Source of the DNA: Acidimicrobiia bacterium
GTDB taxonomy: Bacteria > Actinomycetota > Acidimicrobiia > Spongiisociales > UBA11373
NCBI GenBank assembly: GCA_029263095.1
Contig: JAJCYA010000002.1
Location: 115,204 to 179,203, forward strand
Direction of reading: 5' to 3'
DNA length: 64,000 bases
Shown here: positions 27,158 through 35,834 of the stretch, piece by piece
How the letters are laid out: every line of letters starts with the position of its first letter
Numbering within the stretch: position 1 is the stretch's first letter
Translations under genes and position numbers: made by a program
Notes under the pieces: model-generated
Told to the model about the DNA's origin: nothing
The model's database searches: none
The model's input: the letters and a program-made list of their open reading frames with translations, nothing else

Positions 27158-28512
27158 GCCTCCGGCAGGAGAGGTGAGAGTTCGTCGGCCACCTGCGTGA
27201 TGTCGCCTGCTCCCATCAGCAGCACGAGATCGCCCGGCTCGACTTCTCCAGCGACGGCATCGGCAAGGTCGACGCGTCGAGGCACGTACGTCATCCGAGC
27301 GGGACCGGACACACCATCGAGGACGGATCTGCCGGAAACGCCCGGTATCGGGGCCTCACCCGCGGCATACACATCGCTCACAAATATCCGGTCGGCAGCC
27401 GACAAAGCTCTGCCGAGAGCTTGACCGAGCTCCTCGGTCCTGGTGAACCGGTGCGGCTGGAACACGGCAATGATGCGACCGGAGTGACCCGATCTGGCCG
27501 CATCGAGCGTCGCCGCAACCTCGGTCGGATGGTGCGCATAGTCATCCACCAGCGTGACGCCGCCGCGCCGGGACCTGACCTCGAACCGTCGGCGGACGCC
27601 GGAGAATCCACGCAGACCTTCCGCCACGGCGCTGGGATCGAACCCGCTCTCGGCGAGAAGAGCGATAACCCCTGCCGCGTTCCGCGCCACATGATGGCCC
27701 GGCTTGGGCACCCACACATCCACCGCCGCGGCGCCCACGAGCGAGAAACCTACGCCACCCTCCCGGTGCTCTACGTCAACCATGCGCCACCGTGCGTCGT
27801 CGGCGGATCCGTACCCGATAACGGTCTCGTTGCCCGAAGCCAGGCGTCGCGCACCGGGATCGTCCAAACAGGCCAAGACGGGCCCATCCACCCGGGACGC
27901 CACCTCGGCAAACGCGGCCTCCATGTCATTGACCGTCCCATAGTGGTCAAGATGGTCTGCCTCGACGTTCATGATGAGTAGTCCGTCGAGGCTCAGAGAC
28001 AAGAAGGTGCCGAAGGCTTCGTCGGCCTCGAGGATGAACAGATCTTCCTCTCCGAGATGCGAGTTGGTGTTCAGGTCGATGAGCCGTCCACCGACCATAA
28101 AGCTCGGATCCCGCCCCAGAGACCGAAGCGCGGTGACCGCCATCGCCGTGCCTGTGGTCTTGCCGTGTGTTCCCGTCACCCCAACTGTGCCGAGACGATC
28201 CGTAATCGTCGCCAGTAGACGAGGACGCTCCCAGACGTCGATGCCGGCCTCACGGGCGGCGGTCACTTCTGGGTCTTGATCGGGGACGGCAGAGGAGACG
28301 ACCACCAGATCCGCCTTTACAGCGACGTCGGGCCGATGCCCGACCCACGTGTCGGCGCCTGCACCTTCCAAGGCCGCCAGCATCGGACCGGGCTTGAGAT
28401 CGGACCCGGTGACCTGGTGGCCGCACTGGACCAGCAGCTTCGCCAACCCAGACATTCCGGACCCTCCGGCTCCAATCACGTGTACCCGCCGATACGGCAC
28501 CAGATCAGGCAC
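27154..28512 (-). CDS. murC: UDP-N-acetylmuramate--L-alanine ligase
   Basis: A Mur ligase that adds L-Ala to UDP-MurNAc using ATP, 452 residues from GTG 28512. The N-terminal Rossmann domain has HVIGAGGSGMSGLA, the ATP loop is GVTGTHGKTTGT, and the central domain has EADEAFGTFL and NVEADHLDHYG. The C-terminal domain has VDDYAHHPTEV and FQPHRFTRT, diagnostic of MurC. The GTG has GAGG at six bases and overlaps the murG stop by eight; TTG 28539 is an alternative. Confidence 0.96.
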   Translation of the reverse strand: MPDLVPYRRVHVIGAGGSGMSGLAKLLVQCGHQVTGSDLKPGPMLAALEGAGADTWVGHRPDVAVKADLVVVSSAVPDQDPEVTAAREAGIDVWERPRLLATITDRLGTVGVTGTHGKTTGTAMAVTALRSLGRDPSFMVGGRLIDLNTNSHLGEEDLFILEADEAFGTFLSLSLDGLLIMNVEADHLDHYGTVNDMEAAFAEVASRVDGPVLACLDDPGARRLASGNETVIGYGSADDARWRMVDVEHREGGVGFSLVGAAAVDVWVPKPGHHVARNAAGVIALLAESGFDPSAVAEGLRGFSGVRRRFEVRSRRGGVTLVDDYAHHPTEVAATLDAARSGHSGRIIAVFQPHRFTRTEELGQALGRALSAADRIFVSDVYAAGEAPIPGVSGRSVLDGVSGPARMTYVPRRVDLADAVAGEVEPGDLVLLMGAGDITQVADELSPLLPEA

Positions 28513-29581
28513 TCGCCACCTCGATGAGTTGATCTGCAATGACCCCTGCAGCGTCGGGTAGCGCCAGCGACCGGGCCGCCCTGCTCATCGCCGCCAAACC
28601 CCGCTCATCCGCCGCAATAGCCTCGATTCTTGCAGGAAGCGATCCGGTGTCCCCTTCTACGACTATCTCGGCACCTCCGATGTCGCCGAGAGATCGAGCG
28701 TTCCACTCTTGTCCCACCCGGGCGAGAGGTACCAGGAGCGAAGGGGTGCCCGTAGCCGCCAATTCGCTCACAGTCATGGCTCCCGCTCGACAAACGACCA
28801 AATCAACGGCAGCGTAGAAGAACTCCATTTGGGGCTCGTAGGGGAGACAGATCCACCGTAGCGAAGACCCTTCGGCGCGGCTCTGCGTGTCCTCGATGGC
28901 CGCCCGCCCGGTCAGATGGATGATCGACCCCACGGCCTCCGTGGCTGCGGCGATCCCAGGTACAGCCTGGTTCAACACCCGAGCTCCCTGCGAACCGCCC
29001 AAGACGCCTAGAACCGGCTGCGCTCCAGCAACTCCGTAGCGGCGCCGCGCCCGCTGGCGGAGTGCGCGGCGATCGAAACCGGCAATCTCGCTCCGCAGAG
29101 GGTTACCCACGAGCTCTGACCTGGGAAGCCGCTGCGCCTTGCCCGGAAGCCCCAGGAACGTCTTGACGGCCCGCCGAGACGCCAACCGAGCGGCAATCCC
29201 GGGCTGGGCATTCTGCTCCTGCAGGAAGAATGGAAGGCCGGCACGACGCGCGGCCATCGCCGCCGGAACGGTGACGTAGCCAGACATGCCCAACACTGCT
29301 CGGCCTCCAACCTCACGAATCTGGTGCGCCATGGCCGCCGAAGCTCTCCGCAAGACGGCAGGAATCTTCAGGTTGTCGCGTGAGAGAGACCGACGCAGTC
29401 GCGTCAGTTCGAATCCTACGAACGGGAATCCTGCTTGGGGCACAGCTTCGGCCTCGAGGCGGTCACCCCCGATGAACAGGATCTCATCGCGCTCAGCACC
29501 CCTGGCGACGAGTGCCTCCGCCACGGCCAATGCCGGGTTGACATGGCCACCCGTTCCCGCTGCGGCGATGACGTATGTCAC
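28505..29581 (-). CDS. murG: UDP-GlcNAc:lipid I N-acetylglucosaminyltransferase
   Basis: A 358-residue GT28 glycosyltransferase that makes lipid II from lipid I at the inner face of the membrane. GTGGHVNPALAVAEAL at the N-terminus, GMSGYVTVPAAMAA, the GGSQGARVLN donor-site loop and VCRAGAMTVSELAATGTPS are all MurG landmarks. The start is GTG 29581, overlapping the ftsW stop (GTGA). Confidence 0.97.
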   Translation of the reverse strand: MTYVIAAAGTGGHVNPALAVAEALVARGAERDEILFIGGDRLEAEAVPQAGFPFVGFELTRLRRSLSRDNLKIPAVLRRASAAMAHQIREVGGRAVLGMSGYVTVPAAMAARRAGLPFFLQEQNAQPGIAARLASRRAVKTFLGLPGKAQRLPRSELVGNPLRSEIAGFDRRALRQRARRRYGVAGAQPVLGVLGGSQGARVLNQAVPGIAAATEAVGSIIHLTGRAAIEDTQSRAEGSSLRWICLPYEPQMEFFYAAVDLVVCRAGAMTVSELAATGTPSLLVPLARVGQEWNARSLGDIGGAEIVVEGDTGSLPARIEAIAADERGLAAMSRAARSLALPDAAGVIADQLIEVASA

Positions 29582-30750
29582 CGTGCGGTCACTGCGGCGT
29601 CCGGCTGGTGTCTGGCGACACTGACGAGCACTCCGACACCAACCATCGACATGACGAGCGCAGTGCCCCCAAAGGAGACGAATGGCAACGGCACACCGGT
29701 GATGGGAAGGATCCCGGTCACCCCGCCAATGTTGACGATCGCTTGCGCGGCGATCCAGGTGGTTATCCCGATCGCCAGCAGACGGCCGAAACGATCCGAG
29801 GCGCGCAGAGCGATGGCGGTCCCGGCAAACGTGAGGAGCATGAACAGGAGAACCACAGTCAATGATCCTGCCAGTCCGGTCTCTTCACCCAGAATCGAGA
29901 ACACGAAATCGGTGTGGGCATTTGGTAGGAACGACCATCGGGCTCGGCTGGCCCCCAGACCGACTCCCCACAGTCCGCCGGTTCCCAGTGCCACGAGGCT
30001 CTGGACCGCCTGGTACGAGGACCCCAGCGGGTCCGATTGGAGATCGAGGAAGGCCGTGATCCGGGCCCATCGGTACGGAGAGACCATGGCAGCTCCCAGT
30101 GCTGCCGTCCCACCCAACAACGCGCTACCAATGATGTACGGAAACGGGGCCGCACTCGCGATCAGCACTGCGAACGCACCCGCAGCAACCAGCAGAGTCG
30201 TGCCCAGATCGGGTTGAACGATCACAAGCGAGACCACGATTCCCACCGAACCAGCCACCGGCCAGAAGAAGTCGCGGATCCTGTTCATAGAGCTCTCGCG
30301 ACGAGATACGAGAGTGGCAAGGAACAGGACCGTGGTCAGTTTGGCGATCTCCGACGGCTGAACCGTGATCGGTCCAACGTGAAGCCAGCGCTGGGCCCCA
30401 TTGGATCGGACACCAACTAACAGCACGGCGATAAGGAGGCCAACGGTGCCGACAAAGAGAGGGAACGCCATCTTGCGCCACCAGCGCAGCGGGATCAGCG
30501 CGGCCACGACGAGTCCAAAGAGACCCACCACCATCCAGGTGATCTGACGCTTGATATAAAACAAGCCATCACCGGATTCGCGCAGCCCGAGTACCGAGGA
30601 CGCCGACAGGATCGAACCGAGCCCCACCACCAGCAGCAGCCCCACCGGAATGAGCAGAAAGCCGATTGCCCTCGAATGACCCTTGGCACGACGGTGTGCA
30701 TCGCGCACGGCGGCGCGGTTCGTGGGCATCGCCACAACACGGGTCGCCAT
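29578..30750 (-). CDS. ftsW: SEDS peptidoglycan glycosyltransferase FtsW
   Basis: A 390-residue, ten-helix SEDS protein that polymerises lipid II at the septum with its partner transpeptidase (FtsI, encoded in the same train). Landmarks: GAQRWLHVGPITVQPSEIAKL, VIVQPDLGTTLLV containing the catalytic-site Asp, HTDFVFSILGEETGL and LPFVSFGGTALVM. Placement between murD and murG marks it as FtsW rather than the elongation paralogue RodA. The ATG overlaps the murD stop (ATGA). Confidence 0.96.
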   Translation of the reverse strand: MATRVVAMPTNRAAVRDAHRRAKGHSRAIGFLLIPVGLLLVVGLGSILSASSVLGLRESGDGLFYIKRQITWMVVGLFGLVVAALIPLRWWRKMAFPLFVGTVGLLIAVLLVGVRSNGAQRWLHVGPITVQPSEIAKLTTVLFLATLVSRRESSMNRIRDFFWPVAGSVGIVVSLVIVQPDLGTTLLVAAGAFAVLIASAAPFPYIIGSALLGGTAALGAAMVSPYRWARITAFLDLQSDPLGSSYQAVQSLVALGTGGLWGVGLGASRARWSFLPNAHTDFVFSILGEETGLAGSLTVVLLFMLLTFAGTAIALRASDRFGRLLAIGITTWIAAQAIVNIGGVTGILPITGVPLPFVSFGGTALVMSMVGVGVLVSVARHQPDAAVTAR

Positions 30751-32024
30751 CAGGCACCCACCCGTTCTCGAACCGCGGCGGCGAACACATCGCCCCGGTG
30801 ACCGTAGGAGTCAAACATGTCGAAGCTGGCGCAACCGGGCGCGAGCAAGACCACGTCCCCCCGGCCGGAGAGTGAAATCGCCCGGCCGACCGCTTCATCC
30901 ATCGTCTCAGCCGAAACGGCGTCGTTTCGCGCACGCAACAGATCGTCGGCACTCTCACCGATCGCGACCAGACCTCGCACCGACTCCGCATTGGCGAGGG
31001 GGCGGATGTCGAGACCCTTCGCTCGGCCGCCGGCGATCAAGATGACCGATGAATAGGCATCGATCGCAGCGAGTGCGGCGTGGGGGTTCGTGGCCTTCGA
31101 GTCGTCGATGAAGGTCACGCCTCCGGCCGATACCACGACCTCACGGCGATGCCGGCCCGGTTCATATGCCAACGCGGCGGCGACGATCCCTTCGCTGGTG
31201 GCCCCGAGGGCTCGCGCCGTCTCTGCCGCGATGGCAAGATCCACAAGCATCACCGAATCGCTACGCCTCAATTCGCCCAACGCAACCTCGGCACCCGCTA
31301 GGAGCAGATTCAAACCGGCGGGTCCGGATGTCCCAAGGCGCTCGTACCCAGAGACTCCTATCCGCGTCGCTCGCGCCGAAGCGACCAGACCGGCGGCACC
31401 GGCATCGGTGGCGTCGAATACCAGCGGCGCGCCTGCTGCCATGTGTTCAAAGATGCGGCACTTGGCGGCGCCGTAAGCGCCGATATCGGGGTGCCAATCA
31501 AGGTGATCGGGAGCAAAGTTGACGACCGCTGCCACATCGGGGCAGAAGCTATCGATGAACCTCAGTTGGAACGATGACGCTTCTACCACCAGCGCTTCGT
31601 GGACGGTCGCGCCGGTAATCGGATCCCCGATATTGCCCACCGGAGTGGCGTCGATTCCGGAGGCCACCAACATGGCGGCGGTCATCTCGGTGACCGTCGT
31701 CTTGCCATTGGTACCAGTGACGGCCGCCATCGGTACTCCACCGAGGCTTCGATATCCCAGTTCGAGCTCGCTCCACACCGGCACACCGGACTCGAGGACG
31801 TCGGCCATGAGCGGAGAGGTCTCTGGAACGCCCGGTGACGGAACCACGAGGTCGACGCCCTGGAGTAGGCGCCGGTCCCACGCACCGGTATGGATCGCAT
31901 CGGCCTCGACCGCTTCTGCGGCCTCGGGGCGTACGTCGTAGGCGATCACCTGTTCCCCCTGGGTTCGCAGTAGCTCGAGAGCAGATCGGCCGCTGACCGC
32001 CATCCCCACCACTAGAACCGTCAT
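30750..32024 (-). CDS. murD: UDP-N-acetylmuramoyl-L-alanine--D-glutamate ligase
   Basis: A 424-residue Mur ligase adding D-Glu. The N-terminal VLVVGMAVSGRSALELL, ATP loop AVTGTNGKTTVTEM, VNFAPDHLDWH, the lysine-containing DDSKATNPHAA and AGGRAKGLD are all present. The start is ATG 32024, overlapping the mraY stop (ATGA). An open 55-residue upstream extension rich in Arg is antisense-like sequence within mraY and is rejected. Confidence 0.96.
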   Translation of the reverse strand: MTVLVVGMAVSGRSALELLRTQGEQVIAYDVRPEAAEAVEADAIHTGAWDRRLLQGVDLVVPSPGVPETSPLMADVLESGVPVWSELELGYRSLGGVPMAAVTGTNGKTTVTEMTAAMLVASGIDATPVGNIGDPITGATVHEALVVEASSFQLRFIDSFCPDVAAVVNFAPDHLDWHPDIGAYGAAKCRIFEHMAAGAPLVFDATDAGAAGLVASARATRIGVSGYERLGTSGPAGLNLLLAGAEVALGELRRSDSVMLVDLAIAAETARALGATSEGIVAAALAYEPGRHRREVVVSAGGVTFIDDSKATNPHAALAAIDAYSSVILIAGGRAKGLDIRPLANAESVRGLVAIGESADDLLRARNDAVSAETMDEAVGRAISLSGRGDVVLLAPGCASFDMFDSYGHRGDVFAAAVRERVGA

Positions 32025-33067
32025 CCGACGCCTCCTCCGGTGATGAAGTCGCCGTAGAAGAGCCCGAGCCCGAATGTCACAAAGAGCGCAGCGAGAATCC
32101 AGAACCTCACGATGACCGTCGTCTCGGGCCAGCCCTTCAGCTCGAAGTGGTGGTGGATCGGAGCCATCCTGAACACTCGCTTGCCCCAACCCCGGAACGA
32201 GATCACCTGGATGATCACCGATGCGGTTTCCATCACATAGAGGCCACCGAGCACCACGAGGAGAAGGTGGGTGTTAGTGAGGAGCGCCAGCGCCGCCATG
32301 GCACCGCCGAGTGCTTGAGATCCCGTGTCTCCCATAAAGATCCGGGCAGGCGGAGCATTCCACCACAAGAACCCGAGGGCGGCACCGGTAAAGGCTGCGC
32401 TGAGGACCGCCAACTCCAGCGTGCCGAGGTTTGCATAGAACTCCGGATGTCTGAACTGCCAGAAGGAGACAATCACAAAGGCTCCGAAGACGAGGCCGGC
32501 CGAACCCGATGCCAGCCCATCGAGTCCGTCGGCCAGGTTCACGGCATTGGCTGTAGCGACCAGCATGATCAGTACCCAGAAGACGTAGAACGCGCCCAAG
32601 TCGAACCCGAGAGGTCTGGTAAACGACAGCTCGGTTTCTACGCCGTACCCGATCGCCCCCCATGCGAACAGTGAAGCGATCGCCACTTGACCGGCGAGCT
32701 TCCACCGCTTGTTGAGGCCGAGATTGCGCGCCCTCGTCACCTTCGACACGTCGTCGAGGAATCCAATGAAGCCCATCCCGACAAAGGCGACCAGCACCAA
32801 CAGTCCGGGGACCTGAAAGTCCCGGAAACCAAGCTGCCAAGCACCCTCGGGTGACCGTGGATCGAAGTGGCCGAATACCCACCCGGCGATGACTGCGACC
32901 ATCATGACCAGCCCGCCCATTGTCGGTGTGCCCCGCTTGTGATCGTGATCGACCTCGTCCTGAATGAACTGGCCGATCGACCGATCGCTCAGGAAGCGGA
33001 TCGCTAAGGGAGTCAGAGTGATTGTCACTGCGAACGAAACGGCTGCCGCTGCGAGCATGGCGATCAC
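32021..33067 (-). CDS. mraY: Phospho-N-acetylmuramoyl-pentapeptide-transferase
   Basis: A 348-residue, ten-helix enzyme transferring phospho-MurNAc-pentapeptide to undecaprenyl phosphate to form lipid I. The signatures DHDHKRGTPTMGGL, the Asp cluster in NLADGLDGLASG, FMGDTGSQALGG and PIHHHFELKGWPE are intact. The start is GTG 33067, overlapping the murF stop (GTGA). Confidence 0.97.
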   Translation of the reverse strand: MIAMLAAAAVSFAVTITLTPLAIRFLSDRSIGQFIQDEVDHDHKRGTPTMGGLVMMVAVIAGWVFGHFDPRSPEGAWQLGFRDFQVPGLLVLVAFVGMGFIGFLDDVSKVTRARNLGLNKRWKLAGQVAIASLFAWGAIGYGVETELSFTRPLGFDLGAFYVFWVLIMLVATANAVNLADGLDGLASGSAGLVFGAFVIVSFWQFRHPEFYANLGTLELAVLSAAFTGAALGFLWWNAPPARIFMGDTGSQALGGAMAALALLTNTHLLLVVLGGLYVMETASVIIQVISFRGWGKRVFRMAPIHHHFELKGWPETTVIVRFWILAALFVTFGLGLFYGDFITGGGVG

Positions 33068-34395
33068 GAGAGACCTCCTTCCAATCCGGAGGCGATGGCT
33101 TCCAGGCCGGCAGCTCGCGACGCCTTCACCAGAACCACGTCGCCGGGGACGACTGTGGCGCGTAGCTGCTCCAGGGCGGCAGAAACATCGGCTACCGACG
33201 TAGCGGCCTCCCCTGCTCCCGCTGCGAAGCCTGGGTCGTCACCGACGGCGAGCACGGCAAACCCGAGCGAGGCCGCCAGCGCGCCCATCTCGCGGTGTGC
33301 CTCGGCCTCATACTCGCCCAGCTCATGCATCTTGCCGAGAACGGCGATGTGGCGCCCGGGAATGGCAATCGCAGTGGCCAGCGCGGAGGCCATCGAATCC
33401 GGATTGGCGTTGTAAGCATCGTTGATCAAGACAATCGCTCCATCTCCCAAAGGGACAGAGGCCATCTCCATCCGCCAGGGCGACACTTTGGCATCCTCGA
33501 GCCGTCCGGCAACCTCTGTGAACGGTCGACCGATTGCCACAGCCGAGGCGACCGCAGCCGCGGCATTGGCGGTCTGATGGCGGCCCGGCAATGGCATCCG
33601 GAGCCGGACCGCCTCCCCGGCCACGCGGAGTGTGAACGTTGCCCTTCCGGTCTCGTCGATGGCGACATCGGTTGCCGCCACATCGGGACCGGAACCCTCT
33701 CCGAATGTGATCACAGCACTGGTGGCACGCGCCAGAAGACGATCATCGTCTGCGGGCAAGACGGCCACACCATGGTCGCCGAGCGTATCGATCAGCTCCC
33801 ACTTGGCATCGATGACGCCTGCGATCGACCCAAACTTCTCGAGATGCGCTCTACCGACGTTGGTGATCACGGCGACGTCGGGGCGTATCACGGACCCGAG
33901 GCGAGCGATATGGCCGGAGCCGCGACTCCCGACTTCGACCACGAGAACCGTCGCCTCGTCGGGCGCGCTCAGCAATGTGAGCGGGACACCAAATTCGTTG
34001 TTGAATGACCGGGGCGAGGCGTGAGTGCCGGGTCCGAGCACGGAGGCGATCAGGTCCTTCGTCGTCGTCTTTCCGCTACTCCCCGTCACCCCAATGACGG
34101 GACAATCGATCTCGCCGCGCCGCGCCGCACCGAGGGCGCGGAGTGCCTCCAATGTGTCGGTCACTTCAACCCCGATCCCACCAACGAGGCGGCCGATCTC
34201 GGTTATCGCGGCTGCGGCTCCGGCGGCCCGGGCGGCCGTGGTGAAGTCGTGTCCATCATGGCGCTCCCCTCGTACGGCGACGAACAGACTCCCCGGTTCG
34301 ACTGTGCGAGAGTCGATTCCTACGGAACCAACAACGGCCTTGCCGTGTACCTCGCCGTCGCAGATGCGGCCGATGTAGTCCAAGTCCCACCTCAC
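33064..34395 (-). CDS. murF: UDP-N-acetylmuramoyl-tripeptide--D-alanyl-D-alanine ligase
   Basis: A 443-residue Mur ligase that adds the D-Ala-D-Ala dipeptide. The N-terminal domain has GIDSRTVEPGSLFVAVRGERHDG, the ATP loop is GVTGSSGKTTTKDL, then FNNEFGVPLTLL, NVGRAHLEKFG and the C-terminal LINDAYNANPDSM, which is specific to MurF. The start is GTG 34395 overlapping the murE stop (GTGA). No ddl gene for the dipeptide is found in the window. Confidence 0.97.
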   Translation of the reverse strand: MRWDLDYIGRICDGEVHGKAVVGSVGIDSRTVEPGSLFVAVRGERHDGHDFTTAARAAGAAAAITEIGRLVGGIGVEVTDTLEALRALGAARRGEIDCPVIGVTGSSGKTTTKDLIASVLGPGTHASPRSFNNEFGVPLTLLSAPDEATVLVVEVGSRGSGHIARLGSVIRPDVAVITNVGRAHLEKFGSIAGVIDAKWELIDTLGDHGVAVLPADDDRLLARATSAVITFGEGSGPDVAATDVAIDETGRATFTLRVAGEAVRLRMPLPGRHQTANAAAAVASAVAIGRPFTEVAGRLEDAKVSPWRMEMASVPLGDGAIVLINDAYNANPDSMASALATAIAIPGRHIAVLGKMHELGEYEAEAHREMGALAASLGFAVLAVGDDPGFAAGAGEAATSVADVSAALEQLRATVVPGDVVLVKASRAAGLEAIASGLEGGLS

Positions 34396-35834
34396 GTCGA
34401 CGCCTCTTCGCGAGCAACCTGCCGATCATCGAACGGGACGAGCTCCCCTGCGATCTCCTGAGCCTTCTCGTGTCCCTTGCCGAGTATCAGGACCAGATCG
34501 TCCGAGGATGCAATGTCCATGGCAGCAGCAATCGCCTCTCTCCGGTCGACGATTACCAACGCATCGGGCCCTGCTCCGGCCGCTACCTCACGCACGATCG
34601 TCTCCGGATCCTCCGAGCGAGGATTGTCGCTCGTGATCACGGCAATATCGGCGGTCGCGGCTGCGGCGCCCATCAGTGGGCGCTTGTCGCGGTCTCTATC
34701 ACCGGCGGCGCCGGCAACGACGATGACTCGGCCAGCTGTGACCAATTCCCTCGCGGAACGAACCACCGACTCCAAACCAGCGGGCGTATGCGCGTAGTCG
34801 ACCACAACGGTGCAGTCTCGTTCGGTCGGAACAATCTCGAAGCGACCCGGAATAGAGGTGACCCTCCCGATCCCGTCGGCGATCGTGTCCCATGGAATTC
34901 CGAGCGCATTTGCACAGGCTCCGGCGACAAGCGCGTTCGACAGGTTGAAGCGGCCCGGGAGTTGGAGGTGGACCCGGGCTCCTCCGCCTGGCCCGGAAGC
35001 GTCGAATGTCGAACCGCCGAGTGTCACCGATACCGGGACACCCCGCACATCTGCATCCGGGCCCGTACCGACCCGTGTGATCGGAATCGTCGCGGCGGTC
35101 GCGATCTCGCGCCCTGCCGGATCGTCCACCCAGATCACGCCGGTGCGACATTGGTCGAACAATGACCTCTTGGCGGCGAGATACTCGTCCATGTCCGCGT
35201 GAAAATCGAGGTGATCCTGCGACAGATTGGTAAAGGCGCCGATTTCGAACCGGGTTCCTCCGACACGGCCCAACGTAAGGGCGTGAGAGGAGACCTCTAC
35301 CGCCGCCACATCCACCCCGAAGCCGACCATTGCGGCCAGCAACCGCTGGAAGTCGGTCGCCTCTGGGGTCGTCCTCTCAACCGCAAACGGCTTGCCGTTG
35401 ATGCGAGCGCCGACGGTTCCGATTATCGCCTGCTGGATTCCGGCAGCCGCCGCGATCGATTCGATGATGTGAGTGACCGTGGTCTTGCCGTTGGTGCCGG
35501 TGATCCCCACCAGGCGCAGGCTCGATGATGGATCCCCGTGAACCGCCGCAGCCAACCGGCCCAGCGCACTCCGGACGTCCGCCACCACGATGGCGGGTGT
35601 GCCCGCTGGGACCACGGCCTCGTCTTCGACACAGAGGGCGGACGCCCCCGCGGCGACGGCGGCGGTGACGAATCCATGGCCATCGGTCACGAATCCACGC
35701 ACCGCGCCAAACAACGCACCAGCGTCGACGGCTCGCGAATCGTGAGTCACATCTGTTACGACCGTGGCACCGTCACCCAACACCCTGCCCCCCACCAACG
35801 CCGCCAGGCGGTCGAGATTCGTAGGATCAGCCAT
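34392..35834 (-). CDS. murE: UDP-MurNAc-L-Ala-D-Glu--diamino acid ligase (meso-DAP type)
   Basis: A 480-residue Mur ligase. The ATP loop GITGTNGKTTVTHI, the EVSSHALTLGRV segment, NLSQDHLDFH and the C-terminal ITSDNPRSEDP are clear. The DNPR sequence is the motif linked to meso-diaminopimelate specificity, where L-lysine enzymes differ, so the cell probably makes DAP-type peptidoglycan. The ATG at 35834 overlaps the ftsI stop by eight bases; a longer upstream frame lies within ftsI and is rejected. Confidence 0.96.
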   Translation of the reverse strand: MADPTNLDRLAALVGGRVLGDGATVVTDVTHDSRAVDAGALFGAVRGFVTDGHGFVTAAVAAGASALCVEDEAVVPAGTPAIVVADVRSALGRLAAAVHGDPSSSLRLVGITGTNGKTTVTHIIESIAAAAGIQQAIIGTVGARINGKPFAVERTTPEATDFQRLLAAMVGFGVDVAAVEVSSHALTLGRVGGTRFEIGAFTNLSQDHLDFHADMDEYLAAKRSLFDQCRTGVIWVDDPAGREIATAATIPITRVGTGPDADVRGVPVSVTLGGSTFDASGPGGGARVHLQLPGRFNLSNALVAGACANALGIPWDTIADGIGRVTSIPGRFEIVPTERDCTVVVDYAHTPAGLESVVRSARELVTAGRVIVVAGAAGDRDRDKRPLMGAAAATADIAVITSDNPRSEDPETIVREVAAGAGPDALVIVDRREAIAAAMDIASSDDLVLILGKGHEKAQEIAGELVPFDDRQVAREEAST

